Positions 8,117-15,799 of a DNA stretch of 64,000 nucleotides are shown here, piece by piece. The notes beneath the pieces were generated by a model that saw only the letters and a program-made list of their open reading frames with translations, was not told where the DNA came from and ran no database searches. The translations under genes and the position numbers were made by a program. The stretch comes from DASQEH01 sp035633755 (GTDB lineage: Bacteria > Actinomycetota > Actinomycetes > Propionibacteriales > Nocardioidaceae). Positions within the stretch are counted from its first letter, which is position 1, and each line of letters begins with the position of its first letter. The stretch is from NCBI GenBank assembly GCA_035633755.1, contig DASQEH010000073.1, positions 1-64,000 of the forward strand. The letters run 5' to 3'.

Positions 8117-8548
8117 ATGGGAGACGACGCGGACAAGCCGCGGGCTCAGCGAGCGAGCAAGGACGCCGACTACCACGTCGAGGCGCTGCGACGCCGGGCT
8201 GAGCGAGAGTCGACGCAGGCACAGGTGCTGATCGACCGATTCTTGATACAGGCCAGTGAGGCCAGACTGGCGACTGAGGAGCTCACGGCTCGACCATGGT
8301 CCGGGCGCGGTCGCTACCGGACAGGTGTCGTGGGGTGGTATCTGCGTCGCGACCGCTCCATCGGTCTCGGGGTGGACGGTCGCTACTACGTGCTGGTCGT
8401 GCCGCCGGTGCGGTTCGGTCGCTGGCGGACGGTGCGGGCTCATCCGAGCGCTCCACCCCTGCAGGTGGGGCAAGGTGCCCGTGACGGCGAATCGATCAGC
8501 CTCGAGGCCTTGCTCCAGCTGCGGCTCAACTCGTGGGAGGCTCCGTAG
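8117..8548 (+). CDS. Conserved hypothetical protein
   Basis: This 143-residue soluble protein has a helical N-terminal half (KDADYHVEALRRRAERESTQAQVLIDRFLIQA). The C-terminal half is beta-rich with a regular pattern (TGVVGWYLRRDRSIGLGVDGRYYVLVVPP, then RFGRWRT and LQVGQGARDGESISLEALLQLRL). The ATG at 8117 follows GGAGG with suitable spacing. It has the look of a small protein conserved in actinobacteria, but I can name no domain and assign no function. Confidence 0.75.
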   Translation: MGDDADKPRAQRASKDADYHVEALRRRAERESTQAQVLIDRFLIQASEARLATEELTARPWSGRGRYRTGVVGWYLRRDRSIGLGVDGRYYVLVVPPVRFGRWRTVRAHPSAPPLQVGQGARDGESISLEALLQLRLNSWEAP

Positions 8549-8638
8549 CTCGGGTGGGAGTCGCCCGCCCGGTGATGGGCATGGCGGATATACGGTCGCT
8601 CCCATCCACCGACTCTGGCCGCGACATTGGGAGGAACC

Positions 8639-8980
8639 ATGCACATCACCGGGATTGGTTGGGCCGGCACGCGCACTGCCGCCGCGGAGGACCTGGCTGG
8701 CTTCTACAAGGACGTGCTGGGACTGCTCCTCGTGCACGAAGAACCGGGGTTCTGGGTTTTCGAGCTGCCCGACGGCCGCCACGTCGAAGTGTTCGCCGAG
8801 GAGTACCCCGGCAAGGAGCACTTCTCTACGGGGCCGGTTGTCGGCTTCGCGGTCTCCGACATGCCTGCGGCCGTCGACGAGTTGCGGGCGGCGGGAGTCG
8901 AGCTCCTCGGAAAGGCCGGGCCGACCTGGCAGCACTTCAGGGGTCCGGACGGCAACGTCTACGAACTCGTGCAGTCCTGA
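8639..8980 (+). CDS. VOC (glyoxalase/bleomycin-resistance fold) protein
   Basis: This 113-residue VOC domain has the paired beta-alpha-beta modules: AEDLAGFYKDVLGLLLVHEEPGFWVFELPDG, then VVGFAVSDMPAAVDELRAAGVEL and FRGPDGNVYELVQS. The final Glu in NVYELV is at the usual metal-ligand place. The ATG at 8639 follows GGGAGG. The substrate is unknown. A second VOC gene is convergent next to it. Confidence 0.85.
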   Translation: MHITGIGWAGTRTAAAEDLAGFYKDVLGLLLVHEEPGFWVFELPDGRHVEVFAEEYPGKEHFSTGPVVGFAVSDMPAAVDELRAAGVELLGKAGPTWQHFRGPDGNVYELVQS

Positions 8981-9013
8981 GCCCGGCGGACCTGGGTCCG
9001 CCGGTTCGTCAGG

Positions 9014-9394
9014 TCAAGAACTGGCCTCGAGTACCGACAAGGTGTTGCCGGCGGGGTCCTTGAACCAGGCGATCAGCGGTCCCCCGCCACGGAAGATGCC
9101 CTTCTCGTCTGTCTCGACCTCTGTGCCCTGATACGTCTCGAACACAACGCCTCGCTCGGTGAGCTCGTCGACCGCCTTCTCGATATCCGGGACCGGGAAG
9201 TTGAGGATGGTGAACGTCGCGGGCGTGTGGTCGCGCTTGGGGTAGACCAGCACGTTTCGATCGCCGGCAATGTGGAGTGTGAGCAAGCCGTTCTCCTCGG
9301 ATACCCGCAGACCGAGGGTGTCGCCATAGAACCGCTTGGCGCTTGCCATGTCATTGACCGAGAACCCGCTGAATGCCAACGTGTCGGTGAACAT
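9014..9394 (-). CDS. VOC family protein
   Basis: This 126-residue VOC protein runs MFTDTLAFSGFSVNDMASAKRFYGDTLGL, GLLTLHIAGDRNVLVYPKRDHTPAT, then ILNFPVPDIEKAVDELTERGV and AWFKDPAGNTLSVLE. Such proteins occur in dioxygenase-like, isomerase-like and drug-binding roles, and I cannot choose one. The start at 9394 is set by AAGGAG 7 bases upstream; an earlier in-frame start is less likely. It is convergent with the VOC gene at 8639-8980. Confidence 0.87.
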   Translation of the reverse strand: MFTDTLAFSGFSVNDMASAKRFYGDTLGLRVSEENGLLTLHIAGDRNVLVYPKRDHTPATFTILNFPVPDIEKAVDELTERGVVFETYQGTEVETDEKGIFRGGGPLIAWFKDPAGNTLSVLEASS

Positions 9395-9576
9395 CGCCTT
9401 CTCCTTATCTCTTGGCCCCACAGATTAGACCCGGCTCCATCGTGTGACTCATCGGTGACGCGCGGCCCCGCTGCCCCCGAAGCGCAGGCGCGGCGTTTCA
9501 ACCCAGTCGTAGCGCTAAGCGAGAACCCGACAGCAGGACTTTTGCCTATCGGGGCAGGGAGCGTCACACTCGCCGG

Positions 9577-10062
9577 GTGACAGCGCGCTGGAACTTTCAG
9601 GTCGAGCCCGACGCACAAGCCGACGAGCTCATCACGAGTCGGTTGGTCGAGTACAACAAGCAACAGGCGCAGATCGTCCGCGAAAGGTTCGAGCCGGAGA
9701 ACCTGTCGCCTCGTCCCCTTGCGGTGTACGCCTATGTCGACGACCGCCTCGTGGGCGGTGTGAAAGCCAGCACCGTAGACCTATGGAAGTGGCTGACCAT
9801 CGATATCTTGTGGGTCGACGAAGCCGAGCGTGGACATGGCCTCGGCGAGGCTCTGCTGGCCGCAGCAGAACGGGAGGGCTGCAGGCGCGGTTGCCGTTGG
9901 TCGAAGGTGAACACGTGGGACTTCCAGGCGCCTGGCTTCTATGAGCGCTGTGGCTACGTGGAGTACGGTCGCGAAGTCGATTATCCGCCCGGGCACACGA
10001 ACTTCCTCCTGCGCAAGGATCTGCTCGCCCAGACGGACAACGCTACTGCGGCAAGCAGGTAG
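9577..10062 (+). CDS. GNAT-family N-acetyltransferase
   Basis: This is a 161-residue GNAT protein. The acetyl-CoA loop appears as DEAERGHGLGEALLAAAEREGCRRGCRW, followed by VNTWDFQAPGFYERCGYVEYGR, the classic C-terminal half of the fold. The acceptor is unknown. It starts at GTG with a weak ribosome site. Its last 82 bases overlap the 3' end of the convergent GT87 gene. Confidence 0.88.
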   Translation: MTARWNFQVEPDAQADELITSRLVEYNKQQAQIVRERFEPENLSPRPLAVYAYVDDRLVGGVKASTVDLWKWLTIDILWVDEAERGHGLGEALLAAAEREGCRRGCRWSKVNTWDFQAPGFYERCGYVEYGREVDYPPGHTNFLLRKDLLAQTDNATAASR

Positions 10063-11111
10063 GCGTTGCCGAGTACGTGCTCGAGTGGGCTCCACTCGTA
10101 CTCGCGATTCTGACCGTAGCGCGGCCACACGATCGGGCGGGCAACGAAGATCGAGGTCCACCCGACAGCCATCCACCGGCTACGTGCCCAAAGGTCCATG
10201 GCAACCGGCGCCGCCCAAACCCAGTGGTGTGACCATGAGATGGGCGAAGCGAGCAGCATGGCCACTGCTCCAAGGCAGGCACCAAGGACCCTGTCGCCGC
10301 CGCGCCACCAGCGCGCGCCGACGACCAGGACCGCGACGGAGCAGGGACCGGCAAGTGCGAGCCACAGCACCGTCGGTGGTGACGTGTCGAGGAGCCGGGT
10401 GAGGGTGCCGTACACCGACTGGTTGTGGGCAAGCGCGGGAGGGCCGACCCGGGCGGCGTCGACGAGGCCGTCGGTCCAGTACGCGACAGCTGAGCCCGGC
10501 GAGGCCAGGAAGCCGACCACGACCGTGGCGGCGAAGGTCAGCGCGGCACGCCCCGCCGCCGCGCGATGTCCGATCAGCACCAGCATCACCACGAACACGA
10601 GCGGGGTCAGCTTCACCCCCGCCGCGACCCCCACCAGAACACCGGACCAGCGGTGCGTCGGCCGGCATAGATCCACAAGCACCGCAAGCATCAGGAACAG
10701 GTTGATCTGACCGAAGGTCAGGTTCTGCCACACCGGCTCCAGCAGGACCGCGCCGCCGGTCATGCATGCGACCAGCCAGCCCGGCGTGGATTGACCGAGC
10801 TCCCGACGCACCAGCACGACGACTGCCGCCAGTGCCCCTACCGACGCCCCGGTCCACAGCGCGGCCGCCAGCCAGGACGGCAGCAGCGCTACCGGCGCCA
10901 TCGCGACGGCGGCGAACGGCGGGTAGGTGAACGGCAGCCCGGTCACCGGGTCGTCGGAGTCGGAGAGGGACAGCCCGTTGAGCACCGCCTGGCCGCCGTA
11001 GCGGTAGACGAAGAGATCGGTGAAGCCGCCGCGGACGGCGCCCGCGATCGACGCGGCGACGAGCAGCGCAATGACGGGGGCGGGACCCTGGAGCCGGCGG
11101 AGGTGCCTCAC
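9981..11111 (-). CDS. GT87-family polyprenol-dependent mannosyltransferase
   Basis: This polytopic membrane protein of about 376 residues is of the GT87 (DUF2029, PimE-like) family. After the first membrane helix (VIALLVAASIAGAVRG) comes TDLFVYRYGGQAVLNG, where the Asp is the expected catalytic base in the first outer loop. Later come TYPPFAAVAMAP, GQINLFLMLAVLVD, GVAAGVKLTPLVF and PISWSHHWVWAAP, all typical. Family members transfer mannose from polyprenyl phosphate to glycolipids on the outer membrane face. The open frame reaches 11312, but that would run into the divergent gene at 11305. I prefer GTG at 11111, which overlaps the stop of a 58-codon upstream ORF. Confidence 0.85.
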   Translation of the reverse strand: MRHLRRLQGPAPVIALLVAASIAGAVRGGFTDLFVYRYGGQAVLNGLSLSDSDDPVTGLPFTYPPFAAVAMAPVALLPSWLAAALWTGASVGALAAVVVLVRRELGQSTPGWLVACMTGGAVLLEPVWQNLTFGQINLFLMLAVLVDLCRPTHRWSGVLVGVAAGVKLTPLVFVVMLVLIGHRAAAGRAALTFAATVVVGFLASPGSAVAYWTDGLVDAARVGPPALAHNQSVYGTLTRLLDTSPPTVLWLALAGPCSVAVLVVGARWWRGGDRVLGACLGAVAMLLASPISWSHHWVWAAPVAMDLWARSRWMAVGWTSIFVARPIVWPRYGQNREYEWSPLEHVLGNAYLLAAVALSVWASRSLRRRKFVCPGG

Positions 11112-11284
11112 CGGGACAAAGGCCAGGGGCAGGACGCGAGGGCGTCGGACTTGTCGTGGGCCGGATTGCCTGCGAGGCACGACGGGAGCAGCCACGCCCC
11201 CACGATGCCGGCTAGCACGATCGCATCGTACGCACCCGTACGGGCAAGGCACTCTTGCACGGCGGGGCACCCGAGCGGAATCAT
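11108..11284 (-). CDS. Small possible membrane protein upstream of GT87
   Basis: This 58-codon ORF starts at ATG 11284 and contains one hydrophobic helix (YDAIVLAGIVGAWLLPSCLAG) followed by a polar tail. Its TGA overlaps the proposed GTG start of the GT87 gene (GTGA). Third codon positions are mostly G/C, as in real genes here. It may be a small coupled protein, a leader, or an N-terminal helix of the GT87 protein separated by a frameshift. No ribosome site is obvious. Confidence 0.4.
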   Translation of the reverse strand: MIPLGCPAVQECLARTGAYDAIVLAGIVGAWLLPSCLAGNPAHDKSDALASCPWPLSR

Positions 11285-11304
11285 CGTGGTCGATGGGAGG
11301 AACG

Positions 11305-11874
11305 ATGGCCACGAATGTGCAGGCGCCGCGCCCGAGCGCGGGCTATGCCTTCTCCGCCTTGGCAGCCGGCGCTGTCGTCGCAGTTGCGCTCGGCGTCTAT
11401 GGGCGAACGCATGACCCTACCGGTGAGACGATCGTGACGTTCGGTCTCGGTGGTCTGGCGTCGATGAAGGTCTGGCTGTCCGTGGTAGTGGGTGCCCTCG
11501 CCGTCGTCCAGGTGACAACAGCGCTGTGGATGTACGGCCACCTGGGACTTCGTGTGCCGCCACGACTCGGGCTCGTCCACCGCACGTCGGGGGCACTGGC
11601 GGTACTCACCAGTCTGCCCGTCGCCTACCACTGCCTGTGGTCGCTGGGTTACCAGTCGGGTAGCCCACGCGTGTTCCTTCATTCATTGGCCGGGTGTGTC
11701 TTCTACGGGGCGTTCGTAGCCAAGATTCTGGGCCTGCACGGCCGTCGTGCCCCGGGGTGGTTGGTTCCCTGTGCTGCCGGGCTCCTGCTGACGGCGCTCG
11801 TCCTGGTGGTCGGGACGGGAGCGGGCTGGTACGTCAGCGAGTTCGGCTGGCCGAGCACGTCCACCGGGCACTAG
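11305..11874 (+). CDS. DUF6529-type membrane protein
   Basis: This 189-residue protein has four or more hydrophobic segments: YAFSALAAGAVVAVALGVYG, SVVVGALAVVQVTTALWMYG, SGALAVLTSLPVAYHCLW, then SLAGCVFYGAFVAKIL and LLTALVLVVGTG. The order and the histidines in the HRTSG and YHCLWSLG segments resemble the DUF6529 family, perhaps a cytochrome-like membrane domain. The ATG at 11305 follows GGGAGG. No function is known. Confidence 0.75.
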   Translation: MATNVQAPRPSAGYAFSALAAGAVVAVALGVYGRTHDPTGETIVTFGLGGLASMKVWLSVVVGALAVVQVTTALWMYGHLGLRVPPRLGLVHRTSGALAVLTSLPVAYHCLWSLGYQSGSPRVFLHSLAGCVFYGAFVAKILGLHGRRAPGWLVPCAAGLLLTALVLVVGTGAGWYVSEFGWPSTSTGH

Positions 11875-11895
11875 GGAACCACGCACCGCCAGCGT

Positions 11896-12579
11896 TCACC
11901 GCCGAGCCGAGTCACGCTCGACGGAGCCGACGGTTGGCACGGGCAGTGCGTGCAAGCCTCGTTCGGCCTTCGTCGCCAAGTACCGGGCGTTCGCCGGCGA
12001 CAGGTGGACGGCCGTGGGGACACGCTGGGTGACGGTGATCCCGAGTCGGCTCAGCTGAGCGGCCTTGTCGGGGTTGTTGCTCAGCAGGGCCACGCGGCTC
12101 AAGCCGAGTGCCGTCACCATCTGTGCGGCGACGGTGTAGTCCCGCTCGTCCTCATCATGACCAAGGGCCAGGTTGGCTTCGTAGGTGTCGAGGCCACTGT
12201 CTTGGAGGACGTAGGCGTCGAGCTTCGTATAAAGACCGATGCCACGCCCTTCCTGTCGCAGGTACAGCAGATACCCACCGACGTCAGATATCCGCTCGAC
12301 CGCCTCACGTATCTGCGGTCCGCAGTCACACCGCTGGCTGCCGAAGACGTCGCCGGTGAGGCACTCGCTGTGGGGGCGCACGAGTGGCGGTCGGCGGTCG
12401 CCGTTGTCGTCGGGGGTGAACGGGCCGGCTCGGTCCCCCAGTCCGAAGGCTAGATGTTCCAATCCGTCTGCCAGCCCATGGAACGTGAACACGCGCGCTG
12501 TCGTCGCGTACCCATCGGCGAACCGAAGCGGGACCATGACCTGGGTGCGGATCGTCGGGGTGGACGACGTTGGCGTCAT
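11896..12579 (-). CDS. ribA: GTP cyclohydrolase II
   Basis: This 227-residue enzyme opens GTP to 2,5-diamino-6-ribosylamino-4(3H)-pyrimidinone 5'-phosphate, formate and pyrophosphate. The three zinc cysteines are in HSECLTGDVFGSQRCDCGPQI and the GTP-handling loop is LRQEGRGIGL, then YEANLALGHDEDERDY and LLSNNPDK. Everything needed for catalysis seems present. It is the last gene of the minus-strand operon. RibB, RibE and RibH, which make riboflavin, are absent here, so it probably feeds a special pathway rather than bulk riboflavin. Confidence 0.93.
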   Translation of the reverse strand: MTPTSSTPTIRTQVMVPLRFADGYATTARVFTFHGLADGLEHLAFGLGDRAGPFTPDDNGDRRPPLVRPHSECLTGDVFGSQRCDCGPQIREAVERISDVGGYLLYLRQEGRGIGLYTKLDAYVLQDSGLDTYEANLALGHDEDERDYTVAAQMVTALGLSRVALLSNNPDKAAQLSRLGITVTQRVPTAVHLSPANARYLATKAERGLHALPVPTVGSVERDSARR

Positions 12580-12593
12580 TCAGGCTCCTCCGG

Positions 12594-13286
12594 TCAGTCC
12601 ATCTGGAATCGGGTCGACATGGCATATCTGAGCAGCGCGGCGTCGTGGACACGGCGAACCTCGGCGAGCGTGGCTCGGCGGTCCGTGTCCCATGGGAACC
12701 GGCCGTCGACGACGAACCGGGGCGCCTGCGAGTCACCCACGAAGAACGGCGCGACAACAAGGTGCAGTTCGTCTGCGAGGTCGGCGGTCAAGAACTGGGT
12801 GTGTACCGTTGCGCCACCTTCGACCATCAGTCGTCGTACGCCGCGGCCGAAGAGGTCTTCGCTGATCCGCGCCATGTCGACGGACCGACCTCCATCCAGG
12901 ACGGTCGCGACCGATCCGAGCCGGTCGCGAGCTCGAGCGGCAGCCGCGCTCGGGCAGTACACGAGCTTCTCCGTGTCGTCGGGAGCGAAGAACTGCGCTG
13001 CGGCGTCCAGCCCCGCCTCCCTGGTCACCGTTACCTTGAGGGGGGACGGTCGGACACCACGAGCGAGGCGCTCGGCCCGGCGTGTGGGCGAGCGAACCCT
13101 GAGCCGCGGGTTGTCCTTGCGAATGGTGGCGGCGCCGACGAGTATCGCGTCGCAGGACGCCCGCACGGCATCCACCCGGTCGAGGTCGGCTGCGTCGGAG
13201 AGCAGCAGCCGTTCACCCACAGCGTTGTCGATGTAGCCGTCGATCGACATGGCGCAGCTCAGCAGGGTGTACGGACGGTCAGCCAC
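12594..13286 (-). CDS. RibD C-terminal/dihydrofolate-reductase-family reductase
   Basis: This 230-residue protein is the RibD_C reductase domain alone. It has AMSIDGYIDN, VDAVRASCDAILVGAATIRKDNPRL, then LMVEGGATVHTQFLTADLADELHLVVAPFFVG. The N-terminal deaminase of full RibD is lacking. Expected chemistry is NADPH reduction of a ribosyl to a ribityl chain on the GTP cyclohydrolase II product, but the substrate here is inferred. I chose GTG at 13286 (VADRPYTLLSCAMS), which overlaps the previous stop by 8 bases. Confidence 0.87.
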   Translation of the reverse strand: MADRPYTLLSCAMSIDGYIDNAVGERLLLSDAADLDRVDAVRASCDAILVGAATIRKDNPRLRVRSPTRRAERLARGVRPSPLKVTVTREAGLDAAAQFFAPDDTEKLVYCPSAAAARARDRLGSVATVLDGGRSVDMARISEDLFGRGVRRLMVEGGATVHTQFLTADLADELHLVVAPFFVGDSQAPRFVVDGRFPWDTDRRATLAEVRRVHDAALLRYAMSTRFQMD

Positions 13287-14265
13287 CGGCGACACGTTCC
13301 CGCCTGGCACTCGACCTGGGCCGTCCCTCGCGTAGCAGGTCCTCGTGTTCACTGGTTGCGGGCCTGAGCCCTCTCGCCGCCAGCACGGCGAGGCCGGGCA
13401 GGCTGGTGATGATCACGAGGACGCCGTACACCACGGAGGTCGTCACGCCCTGCGCCGCGCTCATACCGGCTGCATGGAAAGCCCATGCCGCCACGCCCTC
13501 ACGGGGACCCCACCCCGCGATGTTCGTCGGAACCGCGCTGGCCAGCAGGACGAGGAACGCTATGGGTAGCAGGGTCATCGGCGACTCATCTGTCCCTCCG
13601 AGACGGGCTGCGAGCAGGAAAACCAGGGCGTGACCGACGACGGCGAGACAGGACGCCACCACGATCCCAGGCCAGGCCTGCCGCGAGAGCACTCCGTGGC
13701 GTAGGTCGTTGGCCGTCGTCCGCAGGACTGTCGCCCACAGGGAGGACCTCCGATTGAGCCGGGCCTGACTCAGCAGCAGGATGCCAAGTGCGCCGGCCAC
13801 CACAGCCACCGTCAGCACTGGGATGAACGAGCGCACCGGCGATGGCAGCACAAGCAGCACCACCAGGGCCAGCCCGAGTTGCACGACCTGCCCGGCGCAC
13901 CGTTCCCACGCGACCGCTCGTAGTCCGCGGCCGACGTCGCCTACCGCGCGGCCATGGCGCAGCCCGCGGTGCACGTCGCCCAGCACTCCGCCCGGCAACG
14001 TGGCGTTGAGGAACTGCGAGCCGTAGTACGCGGCGAGCGCGGTGCGGAAGGGCACGTCGACGCCGAGACCTTTCGCCACCAGGCTCCACCGCCAAGCGCA
14101 GCACGCCGTGGTCAGTGCCGTGATGGCGACGGCCAGTGCCACTGGCCAGCCGGTGACCAGAGGCAGTGCACGAAGGAAGGGGGCGGCCCCGACCTCGATG
14201 ACCAGGAAGCCGAGAATCACCGCGCCGCCGCCCAGCTGTGCCCAGCGGCACCACCGGTGGCTCAT
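13279..14265 (-). CDS. Lysylphosphatidylglycerol synthase TM-region (UPF0104-like) membrane protein
   Basis: This 328-residue protein has about eight membrane helices. The family signatures are TALAAYYGSQFLNATLPGGVLGDVHRGLRHGR near the first third and VPTNIAGWGPREGVAAWAFHAAGMS late. These match the flippase-like transmembrane domain found in MprF and AglD. Stand-alone members often sit in glycolipid loci and may move lipid-linked sugars or modified lipids across the membrane. The start overlaps the GT4 stop by 4 bases (ATGA), and the end overlaps the reductase start. Confidence 0.85.
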   Translation of the reverse strand: MSHRWCRWAQLGGGAVILGFLVIEVGAAPFLRALPLVTGWPVALAVAITALTTACCAWRWSLVAKGLGVDVPFRTALAAYYGSQFLNATLPGGVLGDVHRGLRHGRAVGDVGRGLRAVAWERCAGQVVQLGLALVVLLVLPSPVRSFIPVLTVAVVAGALGILLLSQARLNRRSSLWATVLRTTANDLRHGVLSRQAWPGIVVASCLAVVGHALVFLLAARLGGTDESPMTLLPIAFLVLLASAVPTNIAGWGPREGVAAWAFHAAGMSAAQGVTTSVVYGVLVIITSLPGLAVLAARGLRPATSEHEDLLREGRPRSSARRERVAGG

Positions 14266-15401
14266 CGTGAGGCTCCACGGTCGGCTGGCCGGTACCGGCG
14301 GGGTGAGGCAATCCGACGGGCGGCCGGATCGTCCGATCTGGTCACGTCGGCAAGCCGTCGAGACAGGCGTTTGGCTGTCTGGTCCCAGCTGATCAGCGTC
14401 CGGCGACGCTGGCGGGCAGCCTCACGCAGGCGCCTGCGCCGGTCCTCGTCGACCAGCCAGCAGCGCAGCGCAGCGCCATACGCCGCTGGTTGCCCGGGCG
14501 GAACGAGCAGGCCGGGCCTCACGCCGTCGCTGGTCGCTCCAACCGCCTCGCCCACGCCCCCCACACTGGTGGCGATGACCGGTAGGCCTCGTGCCAACGC
14601 TTCGGTGATGACCATTCCGTAGGTCTCGGCGCGCGAGGGCAGCACAAGAGCGTCTGCGCTGCTGTAGGCGCCGTCGAGCTGGACGCCCGTGAGCGGGCCG
14701 GTGAACCTGATACGGTCGGCGATTCCGGTTCGCCGGGCCTGGCCCTCGAGATAGGCGACGAACTCTGGATCGAGGTCGAGCGATCCGACGCAGACGCACT
14801 CCCAGGCAAGGTCCCTCACCATCGCCAGGGCGCTGAGCAGGATGTCATGACCCTTGGCGGGCGTGACCGCTGCTACGCACACCAACTGTCCGCCCGTCGC
14901 CGTACCAGGCGCGATTCGAGCCGAGTCGACACCAGGCTCGACGACGCCGACGCTGTCATCCGGAAGCGCGTAGTTCTCCAGCAGCCAGTCACGGGTCCAC
15001 GAGCTGGTCGCGATGACGGCCTCGGCACACGACAAGGCGTGGCGCTCTCGATCACGCGCCTCGGATGCTCGCTCCATGACAGCTGCTGCCCCCAGCGGCA
15101 TATGCACCAGGACGACCAGCCGGAGCCGGTCTGCTGAGGCGCTCATCGCCTCGGGTGCAGCGGAGGCGATGAGGCCGTCGAGCAGCACCAAGCCACCGTT
15201 CGGAACTGCGTCGAGTGCTTCGGCAAGGCCGGCGAGCTCCGCCCCGTCCGCGCGCGGCCACCGGCCCGGTATCGACCGCTCGTGCACGGTCCAGCCAAGC
15301 GCAGCGAGGCCACGGCACACCCAGCGGTCGTAGACATTTCCTCCGCTGGGTCGCTCAGGGTTGTCGATCCCCTCCGGGACGACGACATGGACAAGTGTCA
15401 T
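14262..15401 (-). CDS. GT4-family glycosyltransferase
   Basis: This 379-residue GT-B enzyme has an N-terminal Rossmann half (HVVVPEGIDNPERPSGGNVYDR, SGGN being the typical Gly-rich loop) and a C-terminal half with VAAVTPAKGHDILL and the EX7E-type motif SRAETYGMVITEALARGLPVIAT. It probably transfers a nucleotide-activated sugar, acceptor unknown. It is the third gene of the operon and is joined to both neighbours by 4-base overlaps, so it is made together with the pterin/pyrimidine enzymes. Confidence 0.9.
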   Translation of the reverse strand: MTLVHVVVPEGIDNPERPSGGNVYDRWVCRGLAALGWTVHERSIPGRWPRADGAELAGLAEALDAVPNGGLVLLDGLIASAAPEAMSASADRLRLVVLVHMPLGAAAVMERASEARDRERHALSCAEAVIATSSWTRDWLLENYALPDDSVGVVEPGVDSARIAPGTATGGQLVCVAAVTPAKGHDILLSALAMVRDLAWECVCVGSLDLDPEFVAYLEGQARRTGIADRIRFTGPLTGVQLDGAYSSADALVLPSRAETYGMVITEALARGLPVIATSVGGVGEAVGATSDGVRPGLLVPPGQPAAYGAALRCWLVDEDRRRRLREAARQRRRTLISWDQTAKRLSRRLADVTRSDDPAARRIASPRRYRPADRGASR

Positions 15402-15796
15402 AGCGTCCGTTCGTAACTCGCCCAGGCGATGTGCGACTCGCGCAGCGTCACGGAGATCTTCGTTAGCGCATGCCCGGTGTCGTCGAAAGCGCCTGCTGCT
15501 ACGCGTGCGGCCAGCCGGTCGGCGATCACCTTGGCGAGGTTCTCGGTGGTGGAGTTGCTCGCGGCGAACGCCGGCTCGTCGTCAAGGTTGCGGTAGTTGA
15601 GCTCGGCCAGGACATCGTGCAGTTCCTCAGCCGCCCGTGCGATGTCGATCACGATGCCGTCGGCATCGACGTCCTCGCTGTGCCACGTGGCGTCCACGAC
15701 GAATGTGGCCCCATGCAGGCGCTGAGCCGGCCCGAACACCGCACCTCGAAAGCTGTGCGCGACCATCATGTGGTCGCGAACGGTGACGCTGAACAT
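15398..15796 (-). CDS. 6-pyruvoyl-tetrahydropterin synthase family protein, altered active site
   Basis: This 132-residue T-fold protein follows PTPS/QueD: MVAHSF and RLHGATFVVDATW at the zinc region, DADGIVIDIARAAEEL, STTENLAKVIADRL, and LRESHIAWASYE carrying the pterin-anchoring Glu. The catalytic Cys normally found before the LHGH stretch is absent (GPAQRLHG), and the third zinc His is Ala (LHGA). It is therefore unlikely to do standard PTPS or CPH4 synthase chemistry, but it may still bind a pterin-like ring. It lies 3 bases after the dehydrogenase gene. Confidence 0.83.
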   Translation of the reverse strand: MFSVTVRDHMMVAHSFRGAVFGPAQRLHGATFVVDATWHSEDVDADGIVIDIARAAEELHDVLAELNYRNLDDEPAFAASNSTTENLAKVIADRLAARVAAGAFDDTGHALTKISVTLRESHIAWASYERTL

Positions 15797-15799
15797 CGT

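Noticed and set aside
7608..8231. A 207-codon plus-strand ORF
   Set aside because: It is opposite a complete DUF1905 domain and partly overlaps the 143-residue gene at 8117 in another frame.
11896..13286. Ordinary riboflavin operon
   Set aside because: Only GTP cyclohydrolase II and a reductase domain are present; the deaminase, ribB, ribE and ribH are absent and the neighbours are lipid and glycan genes.
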